A model generated the notes under the pieces. It was not told the DNA's origin and made no database searches. It saw nothing but the letters and a program-made list of their open reading frames with translations. This document shows, piece after piece, positions 50,701 to 61,642 of a stretch of 64,000 nt of DNA. Position 1 is the stretch's first letter, and each line of letters starts with the position of its first letter. Source of the DNA: Pocillopora verrucosa (lineage: Eukaryota; Cnidaria; Anthozoa; Scleractinia; Pocilloporidae); the NCBI RefSeq assembly GCF_036669915.1, contig NC_089312.1, positions 1,794,801-1,858,800 of the forward strand. The letters run 5' to 3'. A program made the position numbers and the translations under genes.

Positions 50701-53700
50701 TACTATCAGCTAGCAGCTACTACTATCTGTTTAAACTCCTGGGTGGACAGATGTATTGTATTAACTTGTAACCCCAGAGAGTGATAAGCATCTAATTTCT
50801 CCTAAAACTGTTGCCCCTGAATCAAACATTAAGGTCGCAAGAACATCAGAATTGATTGCTAGGCAAAGGAGCTTTTATCAATTAAGCAAATTCTCCTTGT
50901 CAGTAACATAGGCCAACTGATGCTCGGATCTAATGGGTTAAATGTTTTGTCCAAGAAAGCATCACAAAGACCTTGCCTAGGTTTGCACCTGCTGCAAACT
51001 CTTGTTTCTGAGCCCAGTTAAACCACCCCTTAATATACAGACAATGTACTACAAGAAGGATCTAATATGTACATATTATCTTCAGGCAAAAACAGCCAAA
51101 CACTATCAAACTACTTAGAGGGGGAACTCTATTATGCAGGTGTACTGTGGGAATGGTGCTGTACAATGAGCCCTTACTAGACTACATTCAGGGTGATTGT
51201 ACCAGTCAGACTGCTATATTCATATGATCCTCACATTAATCGGAACTGTTTGGTCACATTAACCAACTTCAAAATTGTACATACAGCTGTATATGTACAG
51301 GAATGATGGCCGACAGTGCAATTCTAAAAAATATATTTCTACCACAAGTATCAAAAATCAGCCTGTAGTTGCAACATTTACATCAAAAAGTGATGGCAAG
51401 AGCTCTTCCTGATTTAAGGAAGAAGACCCTCAAAAGAAAACAGGGCAAATGTTATCTACTTCGTATTGAATTATAAAATGACATTTACACTCACCTCAGC
51501 TCTTTTCCGATTTTCTTCCCTAATCTTAGCCATAACATCTTCCTCAACAGGTGCATGATATGTAGTCTGAGGGACCTTTCCGATCAAAGATGAAAAAAAA
51601 AAAACTCTTATAGTCAACATTGATTAAGTTAAACTTGTCACTTCAAAACTTAAGAAAATTTCAACACATACTGCAACTGCTGACACTGAATGTTCAGTAC
51701 TAGGAAGCTTGACAGACACCTACCTGTCTAGACTTCTTTAATTTAGGGATCTGAAAACACAGAGAATTGTTTAGTTCCAACTGAACAAAAAAGACATATA
51801 TATGTGTATTGGACTTGACTATTTAAAGCTACTCATACTTGTATAATTATGTACTTTAAAGCATCAAGTTATCATTTCTCATGCTGAAAGAAATATCAAA
51901 TTCACATTGAATCCTTACCTTCTCTGGCATAGGAACACTTCTTGGTTGAGGTTTTGTCAGGTTAAATGGCTTTGGTTCTAAGGTAGATAGAGAAACCTCA
52001 AGTCAAGTGTTGACAATTACCGGTACAAGTTATGGTGATAGGACTGAGTGGAGTCCAATTCAGTGTGTAATGATATGAGTGATAACAAAATGGAACAACT
52101 GCAAAGTGGGAGTCTGATTTGTTTATCACAAGTATGATTTCAGACAGAATTCAACAAAACAAAGTCTTGTTACCAATTAATCATAAAAATAAAAAAATTT
52201 CTGAGAAAAGAAAAAATAGCCAGGTCATGGAAAAAAAAGGGAAAATTGAAATCAAGGTTGTGATTAGTTGATCTTTACTAAAAGTTCGAATGCAATTGCT
52301 TATTGAACCATCCAATGACATATTGTCTGGTAACAAACTGTCCGATAACAACTTGGCAAGTGAATTAGTAGAAAATAGGAGAATTTTAAACCAATCACAG
52401 TGAAAAAAATTGTAATTTTTAAGATTATTATGTCAATATCATATATCACTGTAAATAACTGGAATTAAAAGGTTGGAAATAAAATAAAATATAGAAAAAA
52501 ATTTAAAAAGATGGGGCACCCAGTCCCTCCCTAAACCTTCCCTCTTCACCAGAAGTTAAGCAATGCATTGTTAAGCAGTGCAGTGCACAATTCTGCACCT
52601 TTAAACCTGTGTTTCCAAATAATAATAGAAAGAACATTTTTAGTCTTTGCTAATCACCTGTAGCTGGTTTTGATTTTCTGGGCCTCTGTTTGTTGGCTAA
52701 TTTATCTCTTAAATCAGTAATGAGACCATTTAACTCTGGTAACCATCTGAAAAGGAAAAGATAAAATAAATAAAGATATGCGTTAATAATGATATCTAAC
52801 ATACATGCTTTACAGCTTGGTAAATATCCACTGAGTACTATTCACCTCAATGTTTGTGAAAATTGCTAGTTATTACCTGTAACCACAATTTTTTAATGAT
52901 GTGCAAATGAAAATCAAGTAAAGCCATGATCCTACTTGTAAATATATGGTGAGCTGCAATTTGTAGTAAGCACTAGCAGGAAAAAAAAAAGTCCGAAAAA
53001 AAGAGGAGGAGAAGAAGAGAAGATGGACAGGATTTTCCTTAAAGTAAATGTAATAAGTGCTTTAATTGCAGTTCACCTGGAAAGGTTATTGCTTTATCAG
53101 TTAATTAACCCTTCAACTCCCAGAAGTGATTAACATGAAACTTCTCCCAATAATATCCATACAGTTTCCAGCACACAGGTAATGAGAATATTCAAACTTA
53201 TCTGATAGAAGTTGCTATCTTGATCTAGCAACAAATTCTCATAACTAATTTACAAAGAGATGTGTAGCAGCTAGAGGGGAGAATTAACAATCAGATCTTA
53301 GGAGTTAAAGAGTTAATTGTTGACTAACTCAGAATAAAATACTTGCCTCAAAAGGGGGGATATCAAATTTGTTTGAACATAACTGTGTTCATAATGTTTA
53401 CACCACTGTTAAAGGAAAAGAAAAAGTATTACTATGGTTAAAACTTTTTAATAAGTAAAACAAAATCACCAGTTTTGATGACAGACTAAGAGGAAAAATT
53501 TTGCCAGACAATGTGCTTTCAATTACCTCATCTTTCATCCATGTTGTTATGTTGCTTTCATTGAACACGAATGAGAGAAACTGGAATAAAAGGAAAATAA
53601 AATAAATTATGTACACAAAGTACTCTAGGCACATAATATGTACAGGTAACAACAGACTTAGACTTGTGTTTCAGATCCAATAACCTCTTGTGTCACTACC

Positions 53701-55709
53701 AATGTTGACTTTAATTTTCATATTTCCCACACTGATATCTTTAAATACATATGGTAATGACAAGGAGAATTTGTTTAACCATCAAACGCTTCTTTAGTTT
53801 GCAATCATTTTCCCTATTTTCATGAACTTAATATTTGATTCAGTTGTGATGCTGTAAGGAGAAATTTGTTGTACAATTTAAATCCCATTTACCCAAACGG
53901 GAGAAAGAGTCAGTTCTGAAAATATCATGGTATTATATAACTAATCATCCTTTATTTAATATTTATCAAATTGACAAAATTGACCCTGTTGTGTTTAGAA
54001 GAAATGATTTTATGCTACTGCATTTCTTACTTTGTGCATCTTGTTTGCTTCATGGCTCATGACAAATTTCCTAAAATGTGCAATGCCCAGTTCATCAAGT
54101 CTGTAGAGAGCCAAATACACCAGAACTAAAAGAAAAGATGAAAGACAGCTGAATATAATTCAAGTCACATACTGGGAGATTTGGTGGCCTTAATCGGTCA
54201 GTGTGCTGGACTTCAAGTCAAAAGGTCCAGGCTCAATAGCTAAGTGGGTCATTAAGTTTTGTAATTGGGCAAAACACCAGATACTTTCACAGTGCCTCTC
54301 TGACCATCCAGGAGTATACTGTAAATGGGTATTGTTGAATTAATGAAATACCAAGGGATAAACTCAAGCAAGGGTTTCAAAACAAGCCAGTGACTGTTGG
54401 GGTTCTGCCGGCTACTTGAAAACATGTTGCTGTTTACTATGGTCAAAATACATGTGACTACTTTTTGGCCTTAAATGAACTTCTCATAGTCATCCATTTT
54501 TGCAGAGTCTGATACCTACTTTAAAATATTTTGAAACCCCTGCTTAAGCTGGACAGTTATCCCATCCACAGAGAAGCAGAAATATTCTAGTTACATCACA
54601 TTATGGAATCTAAGATAAGCTCAAGTGGGGTGGGCTACTTGGCTCGGGTACAGACTTTACCAAGGTACCTTCAAGTTTTTACCATATTGTACAAACTGCA
54701 CTACCACAAACTATAAGGGTAAGATTCAATACCTGTAAATTAAAGCACTTACCAGTATATACATTTTTGTCAACACGAAGGGAAGTCTTGCCAACATCAG
54801 CATAGAATGCATCTACAACAACCTATTGATGAATAACATAAAAAAAATTATATTTCAGGTTTGGAGAAACTTAAATATTGAAGAATCTTCAGAGCATAAA
54901 ACTTTATTAGTACCTTTGAGATATTTCAAATGGTGGTCCTTCTTATTGTATGAATACTATCCCCTTGATACAAAGGGTAGAGTAGCAGTATAAGCCAGCT
55001 CATGTAAAGATCATAGAAATTCATGACTGAACCCCCACCCTCCCCCTGCCCAACATATGCACACACACACACACTCCCCACTTTCAGAAATCCTGAATCA
55101 TTTTGAACTAAAATCAAAGCCAAATGAGTAGCTTTGATGTGACACTACCAGAAGTAAACGTAAAACTGGTAAAATTTCCGCATAGCCCCATAATATTGGA
55201 AAACAAATCTGTTTTCCCAATGGCAATGTATTGTCTTTGTTATTACTTCTCTATCCAAGAACTGAATGCATAATGTAGGATGGGGCTGTGTGGAAATTTT
55301 ACCATTTCACCACAAAACAGAGCAGACAGTTGAATGGGTAAATATGAAACCACTTTAAGACGCATACCTTTAGGATATTTGTGTACTGCACGCATCCAGA
55401 AAACACTTCTGTAAGAAAAGATTCATCACTTTCTCCAAGATACTGAAGAGAACAGAAGTTCACCAAAATGAGACATTAATTAACCGCACGACGAAAATCA
55501 ATAAAAAGCTGATCAAGTTCCAGAAGTTACCTTATATAAACGTGAAATGGACATAATTATCATCAAACGCTTTCCTTTAAAGGACTAAAATTTTGGCTTA
55601 CCGTTTTTGTTGACAGGCAGGTATTAAGGTGTTCTAAAACACCATGAATCCTTGGATTAAACGAATCTAAAATCTCGACACACCATTTTAACAAACGCTT
55701 GTGTTCCAT
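44769..55709 (-). CDS. CFAP99: CFAP99-like ciliary coiled-coil protein, 26 exons
   Basis: Exons: 55709-55602, 55442-55368, 54822-54753, 54125-54031, 53580-53527, 53405-53347, 52746-52658, 51977-51919, 51750-51724, 51575-51495, 50554-50448, 50250-50205, 49929-49841, 49048-48979, 48680-48636, 48510-48421, 48047-47989, 47865-47783, 47616-47564, 47175-47095, 46862-46803, 46402-46319, 45944-45865, 45777-45689, 45216-45134, 44894-44769. All phases agree and total 654 codons (653 residues). The N-terminal third looks folded (WCVEILDSFNP, VYLALYRLDELGIAHFRKF); then a proline motif (PKPFNLTKPQPRSVPMPEK), a GGNIPIKLNAATIMREG block, and long charged coiled coil ending in basic residues. The blocks match what I recall of cilia- and flagella-associated protein 99; no enzyme motif is present. 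Intron 6 has a GC donor. An in-frame ATG 46 codons upstream (55847) is an alternative start. Confidence 0.75.
47490..47518. repeat. AAAG microsatellite
   Basis: About six GAAA/AAAG units in an intron of the CFAP99-like gene. Confidence 0.85.
48233..48359. repeat. 127-bp internally deleted MITE
   Basis: The left end TTGGAGCGGTTTTCAATTGA and right end TCAATGAAAATTGCTCCAA are inverted, and GGATTACTTTCGACACTCAA ties it to the 44471 and 22643 family. It lies in an intron of the CFAP99-like gene just downstream of exon 16. Confidence 0.7.
49200..49565 (-). mobile_element. GC-rich retroposon with CACAGTGCCTCT block
   Basis: Clearly GC-richer than the surrounding intron. Read on the minus strand it carries TTCTTGAGAAAGACACCCAAT, CACAGTGCCTCTTTCCACCCA and GGGTATGGCC, blocks shared with the SINE at 54182-54440, followed by a long unrelated 3' part with GCATGGGCAACG and CGGGAGCGGG-like sequence. 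It is probably a SINE-derived composite. Boundaries are approximate. Confidence 0.5.
50374..50403. repeat. Terminal fragment of the hairpin MITE family
   Basis: TTATCAACTCACTTGATAA followed by AACCAAATTA matches the end of the element at 39571-39780. Confidence 0.55.
50770..50942. repeat. Dispersed repeat (GATAAGCATCTAATTTCTCC family)
   Basis: Copy of the 42270-42462 element: AGAGTGATAAGCATCTAATT, GCCCCTGAATCAAACATTAA, AAGCAAATTCTCCTTGTCAG, ending in TAATGGGTTAA. Intronic in the CFAP99-like gene. Confidence 0.7.
53105..53316. repeat. 212-bp MITE with TTAACCCTTCAACTCC ends
   Basis: The left end TTAACCCTTCAACTCC and right end GGAGTTAAAGAGTTAA are imperfect inverted repeats. No coding capacity. 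Its right end lies 30 bp from the GC donor of CFAP99-like exon 6. Confidence 0.72.
53756..53880. repeat. Dispersed repeat fragment, inverted orientation
   Basis: Contains GACAAGGAGAATTTGTTTAA, CTTCTTTAGTTTGCAATCAT, ATATTTGATTCAG and GTAAGGAGAAATTTG, the reverse orientation of the 42270/50770 family. Confidence 0.65.
54182..54440 (+). mobile_element. tRNA-headed SINE with CACAGTGCCTCT core
   Basis: The head GGTGGCCTTAATCGGTCAGT and the B-box-like GGTCCAGGCTCAA are followed by a central block GGGCAAAACACCAGATACTT, then CACAGTGCCTCTCTGACCATC and TAAATGGGTATTG. The middle block is found in SINEs of many animals. Intronic in the CFAP99-like gene. Confidence 0.7.
55060..55078. repeat. Short CA microsatellite
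   Basis: About eight CA units in an intron of the CFAP99-like gene. Confidence 0.7.
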
Positions 55710-56723
55710 TTTGAAAATCAGCGAAAACACTTGTTTAAAATTGTGGTAATCTACGTCTCCTATATGTCCTGCTTCTTCTTTCTTACTCGAAGCTAGGGAA
55801 ATTATTAAAGTACCCCCGTTTTTAGCTTGTAAAACAAAGAGATTCACAGATATGCAAGGCTACTTGCTAGCGGACGCCATATTGTTTGTGATTCTGAACT
55901 GTACTTGGCAACAAACTAGTGCCAGTCTTACGGACATCGGACAGGTCAGCATTGCCAGCGATAACATATAAACAGCGGTCTGGCTAGGCATTAATGGGAA
56001 ACTTCGTGTAATACGAATAAAGGTCTATTTGGACGCATCTGACTTGGCATGTTTTCGTGTGTTTCGGATGTTTTTCGGAAGGTTCTGTCAATTGTCGGAT
56101 GGTTCCGTCTATTTCAAACAAGGATAGGTTTGGTCGTATTTTAGGCCTAGTCTATATTACTCTGGACAGTTCCGTCTGTTATAGGTCAGTTCCATAATTT
56201 TTGCCGTACAGACAGTAATTAGAACTCAACATGGAGATAAAATCATAACCCCTTAGATTGAATTGCAATTTTAATAATATCGGCTACTATTTACACGATA
56301 TGCTATTGAGAATTTAAAGAAAACCCAGTTAGTAGGCATTAAAACCTCTTAAAATGCAATATTGCTAATAAAAGTTTCAATATTACAACGTGGTCAAATT
56401 GGTAATTTTGTATCAATTTCCCTTTTTCCGAATTGTCCACGATACAATTTGGTTGAAAAGGGGAGGTGGGGTGAGTGGGGAACAAAGCGAACATAAGTGG
56501 CATCGGCATATTATCGATTATTAACAATTTGAGCTCTATGATATATATTCTAAAATCCAAAAGATCGTCTATTTACATATTGATTTTGATTTTACACTTC
56601 TACTAACTCATGTACTTTACATGCTACTCATAGCGAGTAAACACCTATCCCTTCTTTGAAGTTTCATAGAAACTATTTGCTAACCCAGATTGGTCCAAAA
56701 AAATTGTAATTTGATTTCCCATT
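55710..56723. other. Haspin-to-CFAP99-like intergenic spacer
   Basis: One kilobase between the haspin stop and the CFAP99-like start, both genes on the minus strand. It must contain the haspin 3' UTR and polyadenylation site and the CFAP99-like promoter. No TATA box or repeat recognised. If the upstream ATG at 55847 is used, the first 138 bp are coding. Confidence 0.5.
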
Positions 56724-59700
56724 TTAAGCGAAAAGCTCATGAATAATGTCTGTAGCAGAGGAGCATTTTCTTGCTTGTCTCAAAAACATCTTCAGCTGTG
56801 TCTCCGTTTCTTTATCTTTTCTCGGGTATTTCTTCTTCTTTAACATTTTGTCGGCAAGGTAGTGAAGCCATAGCACGTTTGAGTGAGGCTCAAATGGCTC
56901 CCAGTCGTTCCTATGAAACAGGAAGGAAGGACAATAAAACTTGTTTTTCCTTTAAGGACCCATATAAACATAACATGGTTCAAACAATTTACTCTAAGAC
57001 TCTGGTCAGTCACTAGAGCTCGAGGCCACGAGCAGGTCCTTTTCATTAGCGTTTCAGCACGAACGTTTCTTCCAGAGGTCTGTATGGGATTTAGCAGTGT
57101 CAGACCTCCGGCAAACCTGTCCCCGACTGGTCTCAAATATTCCTTCGGGTGGATAAAGTCGTGTCCCGCAGCGCTAATAACAGGGGCAAAGAGAACGCTA
57201 AAAGGTTCCCTTCAGCTTACTGATACGATTCTATTTTTTTTCTCCAAAAACGTGGTGAGCGAGGAAACAAACTTGTGAAAATGAAAGCGATCTCCGCAGT
57301 TATGAACACTACTTAAGCAGTAGTGAAAGAAGGTCTGAAAAATTCAGGCCTGTACGGGATTTGAACCCATGACCTCTGCGATACCGGTGCAGTGCTCTAC
57401 CAACTGAGCTAACAAGCCAACTGGGAGCTGGTCACTATGTTGGTTCTAAATAAACTCGTGAAGCGGTGAATAAATGGCTGTGAATATATGAAAGTCATAT
57501 ATTTTCACTACTGTTTAAGTAGTGTTCATAACTGCGAAAATCGTTTTCATATTCACGTCTTTATCCGCAGTTCAAATATATGACTTTCATATATTCACAG
57601 CCATTGAAACAAATCTGATTCTTCCCCTTAAGCAGTTAGACTTTCTGGAGGGTAAATTCCGATGAGACAGGCACTTACGTTGTAAACACGACAATTTTCT
57701 TAATGCTACTCGCACAGTTAAACAGAACGTACTTGTTCGCTTTCTTCATGAGCCGATACACATCAAATTGATAGTCTCCTCTTCCAGTGAACAACGATTC
57801 ATCCTCTGCCATGTTACAAAACACCGTCACGCCATCTGCAGTAAAAGAAAAAAAAACAAAAAAACAAAAAAAAAAAAAGAGAGGGACTTTTAATCCAAAA
57901 GAAATGATTAAGCATCAAAGAGAACGTAAATAATGGAAAGGACGTTTTTAAATGGTCTGGTTCAGAAAGAACTTGGAATTTTTTTTTTCGAAATTTTCCT
58001 GGTGGCCCGAGTTCTCTTGATCAATCACAGAGGTAATTAAAGCAAAACCAATGTAATATCGTATTTCTTTCGACTCTATAGAAACTTGCTCTTTGTATTT
58101 GTATTTGGGTACCTTTTTTCAGCCGTGAGAGAGTAAAGTCGATCAGACTAACTCGGACACCATGACTCGGTACCAGCTTTTTCTCTCCTTGCAAAGTGCT
58201 CTCTACAAGCTGGTCCTCAGTCTTACAAATTAAAACATTTCCCCAGTGCAGATCACGGTGCTCAAATTCAAGCGCGTTCTCAGCCACCGCCAGTCCAAGG
58301 GCTGTCTGATGCAGTACGCTCCATGCCTCTGACAGGGAGTTGAACTCAAAGCTCTCCAAATCCTTGCCGCCATTTGAAAACTCGAACACGATGAAGAACT
58401 GATCACTCGGGAAGATATCTACAGTATCAACAAAAGCAGAACAGCGCATCACATGAAGAAGGTTATAGAATAAGGAAATATCTTAAAGTAAAAAAGTGAC
58501 AGCTGTTAATATTTTAAATTTTAAACGCGGGTAAACCTGAAGACCCAAATAGCCAGAGTGTGATTAGGGGTGAGAGAAGAGGCAAAATGATGTAAATTGT
58601 ATCTAAAAGCGGGAAACCTGAGTGAGACTTGAGCAATTAAATCGCTATTAAAGCGTTACACTCTCACACTAGTTTGCATAATTCACCATACTGTTCTATT
58701 TACGCTTCCAAAGGTGCTGATAAGGAATTGTTTTAAACAATTAAAAGCTTCTTTAGTGGTTGATCATTTCCTTTATTCCCTTAACCTTAATGTTTGATTC
58801 TGGAAAGATATTGTAAGGAGAAATTAGATGCCAGTCACTTTTAGGGGTCAAAGGATCAGCCTATCCTTTTCAGAGCCTGAACAAGTATGCGCACAAAATA
58901 TAGAGCCAAATGTCAATACAGTTTATTGAGTATCTCTTACCAGGTTTGTCATTTTCTGATGTGTGTTTAGTATCCCATTTGTCCCACTCTGATATCAAAT
59001 GGCTGGGATATCCACCTTGAATACACGTCACACTTAACAACAAATAGAATTCAACGTAAAAAAAGTGAAATTTAGCATTCAGAAATGTGTAAAATGAAGA
59101 GTCTAATCACTGCACGAAATAGCGACTGGACAATGGACAATGCTTAGCAAAATGTAAGTTTTGGCCAGTCACTTCCATGGATGGCCCAACATTTTGTCTG
59201 GTTATTTACGAATGTAAAAAAAAATTGAATTCCATCAAAATCCAGGTTTTAATCATTTTAAACATTCAATATCATAGGCGTTCTTGAAAAATCGTGTTTG
59301 GACATCAGTCTCCGATTTCAGACAATAGCGTCTGATTTAGACACTGGTGCCAAAATATGACACTGGAATCCAAAATCAGATACTAGTGTCCAAAGTCAGA
59401 CACTAGTGTCCAAAATCAAACATGAGTGTCCAAAACTAGACACTTGTGTCCATAATCGGACACTAGTGTCCAAAATTGGACATACTGGTGTAATAATAAT
59501 TTTAATAGTGTCCAAAGTGTGTGTTTAACCTGGACATGAGTTTCTAAAATTAGACACCTTTGCAAGGCTTTGTTTGCCAGTTTTGAATAGCAAAGAATTA
59601 TCCTTGGTAGCAAGCAGTTGTTTGGGTCTCTAATGACTAGCAAAGCCTCCATCTGTGAAGCCTCCAATTCTTTGAGTTCTTTTGCTGCATCTCTGCTCCA

Positions 59701-61608
59701 TTTTTCAAAGATCCCCAAAAAATGCTAGCTACTCAGGCAAGAAAGAGAGGTATCAAATGGTATTAAGAAGTAAAGAGCAGTACCAACCTGTGGACAGTGA
59801 TGAAGGTTGTGGTCCCATTGTCCTTAACATTTGGAAACAAAACAGCAATAAATTAATGAACTGACACCTTTTTAGGCATTTTATTTAATTTATTGACTGA
59901 CAGAATGACACAAACTACCGGTAATTATCTGATGGAAAATGTTTGAAATTCTTACATTCTCAAAAGACTCTCCAAGTAAACTCAGCTCCCTATTAAAATG
60001 AATATTGACAATGTCAGCATTCACAATATTATTATTGAATCATTTATGAAGGTTTTCATATCATAAGAGTTCAAATCATTTGTACTTTATGTGTTAAATT
60101 TAAAATAGGAGTTTTGAACCTTACTTGGAAATAACAATCTCTGGCAAAATTTCTTCAAATGATTTCTGGGGTTCACCATTCACTTGAAAATCACCTTCAA
60201 CTGGGATGATCTGTGAATAACATACCGAATTTCAAACACATTAAAAAAACCATGCACTTTAAACCTCCAGAGCCAAACACTTAAAACATAATTATTTGTA
60301 TATTAAGAGAAATTACTGCATGCACAAGTGGAAGATAAAAAGAAAGAAAGAACATTCATGTTCTTGGTATGTGATGCTTGTCTACTTATACCTGAGTTAC
60401 GCAAAGCATACTAGCATACTAACTGACCCTCATTGCTTATTGTCAATAAGACACATACCGAAAATTGGTAATCAATTTCTGGAACATTGTTCCATTGCAT
60501 CAATTCAAGTGAAGTTTTTGGTCCATCTTTGTTAATTGCCAGCTGAGTAAACCAATTAGATTGGACAATTTTGAAATTGAAATTACTTTTCAAAATAGTG
60601 TCCAGGAATAATGCTGAATTGCCAAATCACAGCCTGACACAAACGAAAAGAGAACAAAAAACTAAACTACACCCCTGTTTATGACACAATTTATTGCCTG
60701 TGGCCAGAAGTGTTGATTTCATTATAATAGACAAAAATCAGTATAATTCACCTTCAGTGCAATTGATTGTCCATTTTTATACTGAGATTTAAATACTTCT
60801 CCATAAACTCCCTCTCCAATTTTAACACAACTCTCCAGTAAACTGTAAAGAAGAAAAATTACATGTTGTAACAGCCTCATCATGTACAGCAGTGTAATTT
60901 AATTTCATTGGTTCTGTAACTTAGCTCTTCAATTCCCAAGATCTAATTGTTATTTCTCTTTTCTGGATTTCATACTTTTCTTTTTGAATGAAGAATGCAA
61001 ATTGTTTCCGTGATATCAAGGTAGCACCAATGCTTACCTCTTGTCTAAGATTTCTGAAAATTTCACTGGTCTCTCTTGATTGCACTCCATCAGGACCTTC
61101 TCAAAATTAGTGAGTTCTTTTACTTCTTCAGATTCCTTTCCAAAGTTTGTTTTGGTAAGGTTTTTCTTGACTGGAGTTAAAGCTTCCTTCAAAATGTAAG
61201 AAATTAAAATCGTAAGTATCATTTTAAAATGAGCTGATTACATAGAAGAAACTTGTGTACTCCAATATATTGTATGTCGCATGCAAAACATAAAATTGAT
61301 TATGCATTTAGCAAATAGATTCCATGTTGATGTGCATCTGTTGAATAACAGATCACTGATGTTGTCAAAATGTGGCAAGAGGAAAAAAGTGGCAAACGAG
61401 GTGCAGCTAATTGAGACACTGATGTTCTTACAACATTCTGACTTCTTCTGCAATCTATTACTTTTTGGATACATGGCAATGCATTATTGGATGTATCTGA
61501 TTTACATGGTGACATCATCCATGTGTCAATCCTCTAAAAGATCGTAACTTAAAACCAATCAAAATGTGTGTATCATTCAGCTTATCATATAGCAAATTAT
61601 TATTCTGC

Positions 61609-61642
<34 letters not shown>

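Noticed and set aside
57347..57418. Functional tRNA-Thr gene
   Set aside because: The fold is good, but it is followed by a SINE body and lies in a foldback pair inside an intron.
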